Source of the DNA: Armatimonadetes bacterium UBA1398 | GTDB lineage: Bacteria; Armatimonadota; Zipacnadia; UBA1398 | Direction of reading: 5' to 3' | DNA: 64,000 bases | NCBI GenBank assembly: GCA_002305165.1 | Contig: DBQI01000010.1 | Location: 36,143 to 100,142 of the forward strand | In this document: one piece after another, positions 26,027 to 34,395 of the stretch | How positions within the stretch are numbered: position 1 is the first letter of the stretch | How the letters are laid out: every line of letters starts with the position of its first letter | Program-made: the position numbers and the translations under genes | Notes under the pieces: model-generated | Database searches by the model: none | Told to the model about the DNA's origin: nothing | Seen by the model: the letters and a program-made list of their open reading frames with translations, nothing else

Positions 26027-26737
26027 TTAGCCGCTCTGCCCTGCGCCGAAGACCCAGCGCCCTACCTCTCTTGCCACGTCCCAGAACTGGCCAGCGCGGT
26101 GACGGAACCCACTGAGATCGCGTCCCGTTCGCCGGTGGCTCATCTCAACGGGCACTACGGCGATGCGATGCCCAAGCCGGCCGTGCAGTATCGTGGCCCG
26201 GGTCTCCAGTGCGAACCCTGGCGCCAGGGGGCGAAGGGCCTCCGCCGCGGCGCGAGTCATCACGCGTTGGCCGCAGAGCGGGTTCGCGATATCCAAGCCC
26301 CCGTACCGCTTCACCGCCCAGCGCGCCAGCCCCGTCACCCAGCCGAAGCCGCGCCGACCACCCGTCAGAGGCATCTCCGCGATTGCTACGTCAACTCGCC
26401 CGTCAAGCACGGGTGCGGCGAGGGGCTCGATCATCAATGCCGTACCCTCCAGGTCGGCATCGATGAAGGCCACATAACCACTGTTCACCCGGGCCAATCC
26501 CGCCTCAACCGCGGCGCCCTTCCCCGAGCGGCGCTCGAGTCGAAGCACCTGGGCCCCCGCAGCCTCCGCCACGCTGCCGCTCTCGTCCTCCGACGCATCA
26601 TCGACGACGACTACGCAGGCAACGCAGGCAACGGAAAGCAGGCTGTGCACTGTAGCAGCTACGCGCTCTCCCTCGTTCCGCGCTGGCACGATGGCAGTGA
26701 TGAGCGAGCTGGATCCAGGCCCAGCGTCCGAGGGCAA
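26027..26737 (-). CDS. Family 2 glycosyltransferase
   Basis: A 236-residue GT-A fold transferase. ITAIVPARNEGERV is the N-terminal nucleotide-binding strand, VVVVDDASEDES the second, and DADLEG the metal-binding DxD region; later residues (GQRVMTRAAAEAL) match dolichyl-phosphate-mannose/GPGS-like GT2 enzymes. The start appears to be TTG 26737, 6 nt after the M48 stop; the next in-frame GTG would remove the first strand. No membrane helices are seen. Acceptor unknown; it may transfer a sugar to a lipid carrier or a small molecule. Confidence 0.8.
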   Translation of the reverse strand: MPSDAGPGSSSLITAIVPARNEGERVAATVHSLLSVACVACVVVVDDASEDESGSVAEAAGAQVLRLERRSGKGAAVEAGLARVNSGYVAFIDADLEGTALMIEPLAAPVLDGRVDVAIAEMPLTGGRRGFGWVTGLARWAVKRYGGLDIANPLCGQRVMTRAAAEALRPLAPGFALETRATILHGRLGHRIAVVPVEMSHRRTGRDLSGFRHRAGQFWDVAREVGRWVFGAGQSG

Positions 26738-26743
26738 GGCCCG

Positions 26744-27985
26744 CTACAGCCCGTCTCTGGAAGTGCGCTCGGCGGCGTACACGGCGGAGCGGAAAGCCTT
26801 GTAGACGGCGTCTGTGTAGTCCGGGACGGACATTCCCAGCAGCTTTGCGTCGACCTCATCCACGTTGATACAGGCAAGGCCGTGCAGGGTGATCACCCCA
26901 CTGGACTTGCGGATCCCAAGCGAGGGTACGTCGATGCCACGACGCTGCACGAGGCTGTTGATCCGATCGGCTATGCTTTGGGCGCGCTCGCCAGGCGACT
27001 GTCCACCTACCGGCTCGGAGCTCAACTGATAGACGACCTGGTTGTGGAAGAGAACCTCCCACACACGCAACCCTTCCGCCACCTCGGACTGGCGGACGGT
27101 CGCCACGAAGCCATCGCACACCGCGGCACGGTTGAAGGTCAGGCCCTGCTGACTGAAGTAGCTGCGGATCTCAGCCAACCTCTGTGTGGTCAGGGGGTGG
27201 CTGTCCCACTTGCGCCCCGGGTCGTCTCGCGGCAGCACGACCTGGTTCGTCAACTCGTAGGACATGAGGCGCTCCATGAACGTGTAGAAGCCCGTCGCGT
27301 TGTACCCCGCTTCGTGGGTATAGCGCAGGCCGGTCCAGTCCGCTTCATGCTCGTAACGACGGCTGTAGCTCGAAAGGACCCCCATGCGGGCGAACATGGA
27401 GAGAGTGACGAGATCGAGGGACTGCAACACTCCCGCATCGCCGCTCAGGCCGGCGCCAACCAGGATCCCGAGGAGGGCGATCATCTCCCACTTCTGCCAC
27501 TTGGCGTCGCGCTCGGCCTGACGCAGCCCGTGGAAGAGCGTATTGTGCGCCATTTCGTGGCCGAGGACCCCTGCGAGCTCGTCATCCGATTGCACCATAT
27601 CGAGCAACCCGCGGGTTACGCGTATGTACCCTCCCGTGATCGCCATGGCGTTGGGGATCCCGGTGTCCAGAATGCCGACGTCGTACTGCACGTTAGGCCT
27701 ATCGCTGACCTTTGCCAGGCGATTCACGATCTCGGTGACGCGCTGCATCTGTTCGGGCCAGTCCACCAGCCCGTAAGCCTTGTCGACCTCGCGCGCGACC
27801 TCCTCGCCCACCTTCCGCTCATGCTCTGCGTTCCAGCGTTGGGACCATGACTGTATGTCCTGCCTAATGGTGGCCGGATCGCGCTGGTAGTCGACATCGT
27901 CGTCGTCCTGGGCGATCGCGGGCCAGGCGCCAAGCAGCGGAATCAGGAAGGTGAAGATGATCGGAAGACTGCGCCAAGGCGCCAT
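26744..27985 (-). CDS. Secreted M48 family metalloprotease
   Basis: A 413-residue zinc protease. It has a signal peptide (hydrophobic 8-24, cleavage after AIAQ), an acidic start, then the M48 domain with HEMAH at 143-147 and the YEHEAD third-ligand motif at 211-216. The context GGYIRVTRGLLD and DELAGVLGHEMAH matches BepA/LoiP-like periplasmic M48 proteins that guard envelope quality. The C-terminal 170 residues contain no TPR and are not recognised. It is 6 nt from the glycosyltransferase gene, so they are co-transcribed. Confidence 0.88.
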   Translation of the reverse strand: MAPWRSLPIIFTFLIPLLGAWPAIAQDDDDVDYQRDPATIRQDIQSWSQRWNAEHERKVGEEVAREVDKAYGLVDWPEQMQRVTEIVNRLAKVSDRPNVQYDVGILDTGIPNAMAITGGYIRVTRGLLDMVQSDDELAGVLGHEMAHNTLFHGLRQAERDAKWQKWEMIALLGILVGAGLSGDAGVLQSLDLVTLSMFARMGVLSSYSRRYEHEADWTGLRYTHEAGYNATGFYTFMERLMSYELTNQVVLPRDDPGRKWDSHPLTTQRLAEIRSYFSQQGLTFNRAAVCDGFVATVRQSEVAEGLRVWEVLFHNQVVYQLSSEPVGGQSPGERAQSIADRINSLVQRRGIDVPSLGIRKSSGVITLHGLACINVDEVDAKLLGMSVPDYTDAVYKAFRSAVYAAERTSRDGL

Positions 27986-28071
27986 AGTCTGGCCCCCTTT
28001 GCACGAATCGCTACCGCTACGACGATTCTAGTTTCATCATGTAGGACGCGCAAGCCCCCGCAGGGGATCCG

Positions 28072-29070
28072 CTAGGCGCGTGGCCGCCGCGCCTCCACGA
28101 GCCCATCCATCACCTGGTCGCGCTGCAGCAGTCGCACGTCGATGAAGCCAGCCTCCTCGAGCCCCTCGCGTATCTCATCGAAGGTGTAGCATCCCCCACC
28201 CTCGGTATTCACCAGCATGTTGATCGCGAAGATGGCCCCCGCGACAGGGGTGGTGCGATCCGGATCCAGCACATGGTCGCGGACCAGAATCCGTCCTCCC
28301 GGCTCCAGTGCGCGGAAGACCTTGCCAAAGAGCTCGACGTTCTGCTCGTAGCTGTTCTGATGGATGATCGCCGAGACCAGGGCCAGGCTGTGCCCCCCAG
28401 GCAACTCATCGACGTAGAAGTCACCTGGCGCCAGTGTCACCCGATCCAGCAACCCCGCATCCCCCAGGCGTTGGCGGGCCATCTCGACCACCGGCGGACG
28501 GTCGAACAGCGTCGCAACCATGCCCGGAGCGCGCTCCAGGAAGGCCATCACGTAGCTGCCGGAGGCGCCGCCTACATCCAACATCCGCTCATCGTCCCGT
28601 GGAGCCACGGTCTCCGCCACCTGCCGCGTACGATCACGGCTCACGACGTGCATCCCGCCGATGAAGGCCTTGAGCCGCGCTGGGTCATCGAACCCCACGG
28701 GACGGTCCTCATCGCCGCTCGCGCCCCGAACCTTCTGGGTCAGTCGACCCCAGGAGCGGTAACCGCCCATCATGTGGTGCACCATGGGCAACACGGACTC
28801 CTCAGAATCGGCACTGAGTAGTTCGGAGATACCCTCTGCGCATCGGTAGACCCCGTCAGACTTCTGAAGGTATCCGAGCGCGGTCACAGCATCGAGGAGC
28901 GTCCGCACCGCCCGTTCGTCGCCTCCCAGGGAGGCGGCAATCTCAACGGCAGTAGCCGGCCTTCGGCTGAGGATCGTGAAGAGGTCGAGTTCACCGGCAG
29001 TGAGCAGAATGCAGGATTCCATGAAGCCTCGTGCCTGGGCTAGGATGGATCCGGCGGTGTGTTTGGGCAT
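28072..29070 (-). CDS. SAM-dependent O-methyltransferase (hydroxyneurosporene/COMT-like)
   Basis: The 332-residue protein has an N-terminal winged-helix dimerisation domain (LLTAGELDLFTILSRRPATA, GYLQKSDGVYRCAEG) and a Rossmann methyltransferase domain with the SAM loop LDVGGASGSYVMAF. The later segments SAIIHQNSYEQN and LEPGGRILVRDHVLD are characteristic of Methyltransf_2 enzymes. I start it at the ATG at 29070; the open frame further upstream is not protein-like. An inverted repeat at 29111-29143 lies just upstream. It likely methylates an aromatic or polyketide hydroxyl; no biosynthetic partners are visible. Confidence 0.85.
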   Translation of the reverse strand: MPKHTAGSILAQARGFMESCILLTAGELDLFTILSRRPATAVEIAASLGGDERAVRTLLDAVTALGYLQKSDGVYRCAEGISELLSADSEESVLPMVHHMMGGYRSWGRLTQKVRGASGDEDRPVGFDDPARLKAFIGGMHVVSRDRTRQVAETVAPRDDERMLDVGGASGSYVMAFLERAPGMVATLFDRPPVVEMARQRLGDAGLLDRVTLAPGDFYVDELPGGHSLALVSAIIHQNSYEQNVELFGKVFRALEPGGRILVRDHVLDPDRTTPVAGAIFAINMLVNTEGGGCYTFDEIREGLEEAGFIDVRLLQRDQVMDGLVEARRPRA

Positions 29071-29110
29071 CGGTACCCCCGCGGCATGTATGTGTAGTGT
29101 ACCAACGATG

Positions 29111-29143
29111 ATACCAGAAGCCCGAGTGGCGGGATTCTGGTAT
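29111..29143. promoter_or_regulatory. Inverted repeat upstream of the O-methyltransferase gene
   Basis: Arms of 14 nt (29111-29124 and 29130-29143) with one mismatch flank a 5-nt centre AGTGG. It lies 41-73 nt upstream of the ATG at 29070. No T-run follows on either strand, so an operator or RNA element is more likely than a terminator. Confidence 0.5.
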
Positions 29144-29315
29144 AGGGGTATGTGAAAGGGAGACCGACCACATCGATGGCGGAGCGGATCTGGCGGCGAC
29201 TTCGTCGACTGCGTTCGCAGGGATAACTTCGCTGGGCTGAACGGGCCCATCCGAGAGGGCGCGGTCTCCGCCGTTAGCCGGGAGTAGCGCGAGGGGCACG
29301 AGTGCCATCCGTGCC

Positions 29316-30107
29316 CTAACGGGCTGCGGGGCCCGCGTAGGGCACACACATCCATCGCGAATGGCCGTCGCGGTCCCACTCGCACTCCCAGAGCTGGGCG
29401 AACTCCTCGTCCGTCGCCCGCCACAACTCGGGCATCTCGGGCGCGGGATCGGCCAGCACCCAGCTCGTGCCCTCCTCGTCAGTCGTGTCGACACCAACCA
29501 CCACTCGCATGTGCCGGACATCGCGGTCGAGCCGGACCCACTGATAGACGGCGATGGGCAGTCCGGCGGCCAAGCACACTCGGATCAGATCGGTGCTCCC
29601 CACGCACGCCATCCCGCTCACGCCGTAGGCGGGCAAAACGTCGAGCACAGCGTTCACATGGACGCCCCGGGCGATGGCATCGGCCCCGAAGAACCTCAGA
29701 AGCTCGGCCTCCGATGCTTCGATGCCCCAGTAGGTCAGGAGCATTCGTGCCGAGGCGACAGCGCAGAGGTGTTGGGAAGACTGGCGTAGGGGCCGAACCG
29801 TGCCCAGTCGGATCGAGGAGGGGGCGATCGCGGCGCACGCCGCCAGCGCGTCGGTGACAGCCGCCTGCTCCTCGGCTGTCGGCGACTGACGGTAGAAGAG
29901 GGAAGCGTGGGCATAGACGCACCACAGTGCGGCCTCGGCCGTGTACGCGGCCCCGTCCTCGGTGTCCGGTCCGAGGTCGCTGGCCCGTGCCGCCAGGCTC
30001 ATGGCCTGGCGGGCTAGCGGAACGGGGGAGGCATATGCGGGGTCCGAGGCGCCGGAGGTCGGCGTCTGAAGGAAGGAGAGGAACAGGAGGGGCAGCCATA
30101 CGACCAT
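29316..30107 (-). CDS. Secreted C39-like cysteine peptidase
   Basis: A 263-residue protein with a short N-terminal signal (LPLLFLSFLQ). The C-terminal half fits the papain-like C39/C39_2 fold: oxyanion Gln109 six residues before Cys115 (RQSSQHLCAVAS), followed by ARMLLTYWG, then His199 (VRHMRVVVGVD) and Asp220 (VLADPA). C39 domains usually cut double-glycine leaders when fused to ABC transporters, but this free-standing type has no known substrate and no transporter is nearby. No Shine-Dalgarno precedes the ATG; instead a TATACT box ends 7 nt before it, suggesting a leaderless transcript. Confidence 0.72.
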   Translation of the reverse strand: MVVWLPLLFLSFLQTPTSGASDPAYASPVPLARQAMSLAARASDLGPDTEDGAAYTAEAALWCVYAHASLFYRQSPTAEEQAAVTDALAACAAIAPSSIRLGTVRPLRQSSQHLCAVASARMLLTYWGIEASEAELLRFFGADAIARGVHVNAVLDVLPAYGVSGMACVGSTDLIRVCLAAGLPIAVYQWVRLDRDVRHMRVVVGVDTTDEEGTSWVLADPAPEMPELWRATDEEFAQLWECEWDRDGHSRWMCVPYAGPAAR

Positions 30108-30113
30108 ATAATG

Positions 30114-30119
30114 AGTATA
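30114..30119 (-). promoter_or_regulatory. TATACT -10 box, probably giving a leaderless C39-like mRNA
   Basis: On the minus strand TATACT is followed by six bases and then the ATG of the peptidase gene at 30107, so the predicted transcript start is the start codon itself. No -35 box is evident. Confidence 0.45.
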
Positions 30120-30169
30120 CGCTATGGCGGTACTGACTGGTTCGGAGAGGGAAGGCGGGCGGTACAGTG

Positions 30170-31111
30170 ATGGCTCTCGCGAAGCTCGGCCTCGCGGCGG
30201 TAGTCCTGGCGATGCTACTGGCGGGGGGGATGTGCCCCGGCAGCCAGCCGGGCGCTGGCGGCGTCACGAGCTCGGGACTCTTCGTCTACATTGTCCGCGC
30301 CGGTGGCGGCAGCTCGCTCTGGGTGGGCAACCGTGAGGGCAGCATCCTGAGCCAGCTCGGTGTAGGCTTCTACCCACCCTGCACGCCGACGGATGGCGTG
30401 AGCCTGTCACCCGACCGGGAACGCGTGGCCTTCGCCATGCCCACCGATGGACAGCTCAACGACATCTACGTGATCGCCAGGAACGGCCAGTCGCCCCCTA
30501 TCAACATCACGAACACCCCAAGCGTGAACGAATCCGACCCCGACTGGTCTCGGGAGGGCAACAGCATCGCGTACGCCGCGAACGGTGACATCTGGAGCGT
30601 ACGGCCCGATGGGAGCGCCCAGAGGAACCTCACGAACACGCCAGATCTGGTGGAGGCCGACCCCTCCTGGTCGCCCGATGGATCGCGAATCGCCTATACG
30701 TTGAACCCGGACCTGCCCAACTCGGAGATCGAGACGATAGACCTGGATACTGGCACGCGAACACCCGTCGCCGCCGACAAGGACCTGGATGAGTTCGGCC
30801 CGAGCTGGTCGCCCACGGGTGGCCGCATTGCGTTCTCCGGCCGGCCGCTCGGCAGCCAGGTTACCGCCGAGGTCGTGGACATCTACGTGGTGGAGCTCGC
30901 CACAGGCCAGCGTCGCAACGTGACCAATGCTAGGGGGGACGTATTGTGTGTCGGCCCGGCCTGGTCGCCGGATGAGGCGCAGATCGCCTTCCGTGGTACC
31001 CGCAAGGGCGAACCCTACTCGCATATCTGGTCGGTGCGCCCGTCGGGCAGCGGCGCGGGGCTCCTGGTCTCCGAATCCGGCCGGTCGGAGACGCACGTCG
31101 ACTGGCGTTAG
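30170..31111 (+). CDS. TolB-like PD40 beta-propeller lipoprotein
   Basis: A 313-residue protein. The signal ends in a lipobox-like LAGGMC, and the mature chain contains PD40/WD40-like propeller repeats: DPDWSREGNSIAYA, DPSWSPDGSRIAYT, GPSWSPTGGRIAFS and GPAWSPDEAQIAF, each a TolB-type blade. Intervening strands read IWSVRPDGS twice. TolB-like propellers bind proteins or sugars at the cell envelope. The ATG at 30170 follows a GGAAGGCGGGCGG stretch; a GTG one codon earlier is possible. It is divergent from the C39-like gene, and the divergent promoters lie in about 60 nt. Confidence 0.8.
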   Translation: MALAKLGLAAVVLAMLLAGGMCPGSQPGAGGVTSSGLFVYIVRAGGGSSLWVGNREGSILSQLGVGFYPPCTPTDGVSLSPDRERVAFAMPTDGQLNDIYVIARNGQSPPINITNTPSVNESDPDWSREGNSIAYAANGDIWSVRPDGSAQRNLTNTPDLVEADPSWSPDGSRIAYTLNPDLPNSEIETIDLDTGTRTPVAADKDLDEFGPSWSPTGGRIAFSGRPLGSQVTAEVVDIYVVELATGQRRNVTNARGDVLCVGPAWSPDEAQIAFRGTRKGEPYSHIWSVRPSGSGAGLLVSESGRSETHVDWR

Positions 31112-31126
31112 CAGGGCGGAAACGCA

Positions 31127-31156
31127 GGAGCCGCTCGCCCGAGGCGAAGCGGCTCC
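31127..31156. terminator. Bidirectional hairpin between convergent genes
   Basis: GGAGCCGCTCGCC (31127-31139), loop CGA, then GGCGAAGCGGCTCC (31143-31156) pair over 13 bp with one bulged base. It sits between the TolB-like gene and the DUF362 gene, whose 3' ends face each other. Confidence 0.6.
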
Positions 31157-31178
31157 GTGGTCTCGCTGATCTGGGGCG

Positions 31179-32285
31179 CTACTCGGCCTCGGTCTCCTCG
31201 GGCGGCGCGGTTCCCTCGTCCACAGGGGCCTCGCCGAGGTCCAGTTCGTTTACACGCAAGCTAGCGAGGTCCATGGTGCCCACGCCTATCTCCGCCGCCA
31301 GGGGAATGTGGTCCACCTTGGTGGAGATCTCATCGTCACTCATGCCGAACACCTGGGCAGCCCGATAGTCGCAGGCAACGATGTCAGTTCCGGCGATGCA
31401 AGTCATCATGGGCACGCCGTCCACGTCGTCGCGGCCACGGGGACCGCTCTCGTCTGTCAGGACGTAGGTGCAGTCGACGACGGTGAGCTGGATCCGGTCC
31501 TTCAGCATCAGGCCGAGGTCGGCGATGGCCTGATGGATGTCGTCGCTCCCTTCGCCCCCGCCAGAGGCGTAGCCCTCAGAACTCCCGCCGTGATAGCGGC
31601 CCCGTTCCCGGATGACCCCCATGAGGTTCTTGAGCCCGATGGAGAGGCCCGTGAGGGAGTGAAGTTTGAGGACGGGGACGTTGATAAAGACGTCCGCGGC
31701 GAGCACGTCGAAGGCCACCTGCTCCTCGCCCATGTGGGGGAGCATCCTCACGCCATCCACGAAGTCCACCGTCTCCCACATCTGGTTCGCCGAGCCGGCG
31801 AGCTCGATGAAGTGACCGCCGGCTTCCTCGGTCGCCTCCTTGAGCATGTTCCAGGACAGGGGATCGGCCGCAAGGGGGTGGTCGATGGCGAAGACGTCCT
31901 TCGCACCGGCCTCGAAGCACATCGAGACAAGCTCCCGTAAGGCGTCGGGGTGGGTGTTGGCGCCCGAACCCGGAGCCCTGTCCCAACTGGCGTTGGGCTT
32001 CAGGCATACCGTGGCGCCCTTGGTGACGAACCGCGCGATGCCGCCCAGACCGTCCACCGCCGCTCGGGTCAGTGCCGCCACAGACTCGCTCCCCCTGGCC
32101 ACGCAGAGATCGTGGGTGCCCTGGGATACGGCGCTCGCTACCGCCCCTGCCCCGCCCCCAACCGTCGTAACCTGGCCGCCGCCTCCACCCTTCGAGCACC
32201 CCATGAGGGCGGTGGCGCCGAGAGCCGCGCCCGAAGCCAGTGACCCCGCCGCCTTCAGGAACTGCCTGCGATTGCTGCGCGCCAT
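31179..32285 (-). CDS. DUF362 protein, Tat-exported putative lipoprotein
   Basis: A 368-residue protein. NRRQFLKAAG is a twin-arginine motif, and LMGC at 27-30 is a lipobox, so it is probably exported folded and lipid-anchored. A Gly-rich linker precedes the DUF362 domain: VCLKPNASWDR, THPDALRELV, VFINVPVLKLHSLTGLSIGLKNLMG and DDIHQAIADL. The ferredoxin-type CxxC clusters found in some members are missing. The acidic tail is Pro- and Glu-rich. DUF362 proteins are thought to act in redox or cofactor chemistry, but none is well defined. It is the last gene of a leftward run starting with the MBL-fold hydrolase. Confidence 0.82.
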   Translation of the reverse strand: MARSNRRQFLKAAGSLASGAALGATALMGCSKGGGGGQVTTVGGGAGAVASAVSQGTHDLCVARGSESVAALTRAAVDGLGGIARFVTKGATVCLKPNASWDRAPGSGANTHPDALRELVSMCFEAGAKDVFAIDHPLAADPLSWNMLKEATEEAGGHFIELAGSANQMWETVDFVDGVRMLPHMGEEQVAFDVLAADVFINVPVLKLHSLTGLSIGLKNLMGVIRERGRYHGGSSEGYASGGGEGSDDIHQAIADLGLMLKDRIQLTVVDCTYVLTDESGPRGRDDVDGVPMMTCIAGTDIVACDYRAAQVFGMSDDEISTKVDHIPLAAEIGVGTMDLASLRVNELDLGEAPVDEGTAPPEETEAE

Positions 32286-32386
32286 GCTTGTCTACCTCCT
32301 CGGGTTCCTCGGCGCGCCGATGGGCGAACGCCTCAGCCTCTCCTGCCAGTCCTTCGCTCTACCGGGGGCTCAGCCTTCCGGCGAGC

Positions 32387-33781
32387 CTACCCCGCCGCGC
32401 TCGCTGGCACCAGCGTCCATGACATCAGGCGACAGAAGCGCAGGATGCGCGAGACGTCCATCTCCGGGTCGTGGCACGGCCAGTGAGGCATCTGGTCGAT
32501 GGGCCCGGCCATGCCCTCGGCGACCGCCGGCCAAGGGGCCGCGCTCCGCGGCTGATGGCTCCGCGGCGCACTTCGGCCGTCGAGATAGGCCTCGGCGATC
32601 AGGACCAGGGCCGAGCCCAGGCCGATAGCCGTGCCGGGCGCCTCGTGGGGAAGATGGCCCGTGGCCTCCGTGGCGCGCCGCAGTGTGAGAGCCAGGTCGA
32701 TGACCCGGGAGCGGTCCAAAGGACCGTCGCTGGGCCGCTCGGGCGGCTCCCAGAGAGGACCCAACGGGGAGCGCAACGCCACAGTAGCGGGCCTACGCCC
32801 TCTGCCACGTTCGGACACCAGAGCCTCAGCGAGTGCCAGCAGTCCCTCTCCCGCGGACAGCGCCCGGGTGTAGACGGGGCCTCCCTCGTCAAGGACCTTA
32901 GTGGCGAAGGCCTTCAGATCGCGTGCCTGAACCTCAGTCGGACGGTCGCCATACCGCTCCACGAGGTCTGCCACGGTCACCACCTCGAAGCCCTTCAATC
33001 GGGCCATGCGATGAAACAGGAGCGCCAGGTGCTCCTTCACGGTGGCCACTTCCTCCGGGGGCAGGCGCCTCGGCCCGCGGAGGTCCTCGTGGAGGGCGTT
33101 CCGACCGCCGTAGTAGGACACGTCAGCGAACTCCTCGCAGACGGTCCGATGAGGATGGCCGAAGAGCGCAGCCAGTTGCACGCCCGCCTTGCGGTCGATC
33201 TCCAGTCTGGCGGCCACATCATCGAGGTGCTCCACGAAGCGCGGCTCGCGGTACCGCGTATCGAGGGCGTAGTTGGCCTGAGAGCTGAAGCATAGCGCCC
33301 CGCAGTACCAGTAGAAGGGCGTCTCGGGCAGAACGACCAGCGAGTCCCAGAATGCCTTTCGCTCGAGCGCGCAGGCGCAAAGGATCTGGGCCCCGTAGTG
33401 CATTCCGTGGCGCGTGAGGCCGGTGCATCGCCCGAAGGTCCGCTCCAGGAGCCGAAAGCCCGGGGCTTCGCGCGCCAGCGTCAAGGCAACGCCATCGACC
33501 CAGTCGGTCGTGGTGAGCATCTCCGCGGTGGTGGGATGGATAGAGCCGTAGTTGAAGTGGAGCAGTGGGTCATGGTACCGGGCAATCTCACGGATCACGT
33601 CAGTCCGTCCGCGCCCCACGAGGCTGCGGACCTTCTCGCCCATGATGCAGAAGGTGGCTTTCAGCCCAGCAGCTCGCGCCGAACGCGCGATGTGGAGGAT
33701 GATGTCGTCGGAGCCCGCATCGGGCGGGGAGAGGTAGTCCTCGGTATCCCAGTATGAGACCAACGGAACGCGCCTTGCCAT
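32387..33781 (-). CDS. Polysaccharide deacetylase-like protein
   Basis: A 464-residue cytoplasmic protein with no signal peptide. The N-terminal part resembles a NodB/polysaccharide-deacetylase barrel: SYWDTEDYLSPP with the acidic pair near residue 12, GLKATFCIMGEKVRSL, and HFNYGSIHPTT with the metal-type His. A later LFGHPHRT may supply another His. The C-terminal 150 residues are helical and unrecognised. GAGGAGG lies just before the ATG at 33781; the open frame continues upstream but is noise. Assignment rests on motif look-alikes, so another TIM-barrel hydrolase is possible. Confidence 0.55.
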   Translation of the reverse strand: MARRVPLVSYWDTEDYLSPPDAGSDDIILHIARSARAAGLKATFCIMGEKVRSLVGRGRTDVIREIARYHDPLLHFNYGSIHPTTAEMLTTTDWVDGVALTLAREAPGFRLLERTFGRCTGLTRHGMHYGAQILCACALERKAFWDSLVVLPETPFYWYCGALCFSSQANYALDTRYREPRFVEHLDDVAARLEIDRKAGVQLAALFGHPHRTVCEEFADVSYYGGRNALHEDLRGPRRLPPEEVATVKEHLALLFHRMARLKGFEVVTVADLVERYGDRPTEVQARDLKAFATKVLDEGGPVYTRALSAGEGLLALAEALVSERGRGRRPATVALRSPLGPLWEPPERPSDGPLDRSRVIDLALTLRRATEATGHLPHEAPGTAIGLGSALVLIAEAYLDGRSAPRSHQPRSAAPWPAVAEGMAGPIDQMPHWPCHDPEMDVSRILRFCRLMSWTLVPASAAG

Positions 33782-33890
33782 GGCAACCTCCTCGGGAGCG
33801 GCCGCGCGGCCGTGACTCCCTGATACCGCCGTTGATACGGCCTCGGGCGCGCCAGTTCCTGCGGTGGGTGGTTGCGATTGGCGCGCCGAC

Positions 33891-34142
33891 TCAGGCCCCA
33901 AGAGCCCACGCCAGCGTGCGCATGGCCACACAGGCGAAGACAACCGCACACGCGGAGAGGATGCTCGTGACGCGCAGTTTGCGGCGCTCAGCCTCCAACT
34001 CGAACTCCTCGGGCGCATCGTCGGGGGCAGACCAATAGGGAGGGCAGACGATGCCGCCCGCCTCCTCGATCGCGTAGTGCGCACGGGCCCGGACCCGGGG
34101 GGCGGGGCCGAGGTAGCCATTGGCGGGAGCGCCCTGGAGCAC
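33891..34142 (-). CDS. Small hypothetical protein with one C-terminal TM helix
   Basis: About 83 residues. The end, after an acidic stretch (DDAPEEFELEAERRKL), is a clear membrane segment (SILSACAVVFACVAMRTLAWAL). The front half is basic and the true start is unsure: GTG 34142 is chosen because sequence upstream of it reads as non-coding, while an ATG at 34265 keeps the frame open. No family is recognised. Confidence 0.4.
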   Translation of the reverse strand: MLQGAPANGYLGPAPRVRARAHYAIEEAGGIVCPPYWSAPDDAPEEFELEAERRKLRVTSILSACAVVFACVAMRTLAWALGA

Positions 34143-34395
34143 CGTTCCCCGCCTGGGTGGCCGGGGTCTATGATGGGCGTGGTCGGTGGAGCATCGCTGC
34201 CGGAGAGACGCGGCGCGATGGGGGCCACTCCGCCCGATAGCGGCGCGGTTCGTCTGGTTCAGCATGGGTCATACCACTCGTATGAGGGCGTGCCATGTGG
34301 CCTCGAGGAACCAACCCGGCAACCCTGGGATCGCCATGTGCCGCTCTTCCGGCGTTCTGACGTGGGGCCCGACCGGACGGTCCAGCACGTTCATT

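Noticed and set aside
25967..27850. 627-codon open frame on the plus strand opposite GT2 and M48 genes
   Set aside because: Both opposite-strand genes have clear family motifs, and the antisense product is His/Arg/Gln-rich noise.
33782..34228. N-terminal extension of the deacetylase-like gene by 149 codons
   Set aside because: The extension is Arg/Pro/Ser-rich noise, and a strong GAGGAGG site precedes the ATG at 33781.
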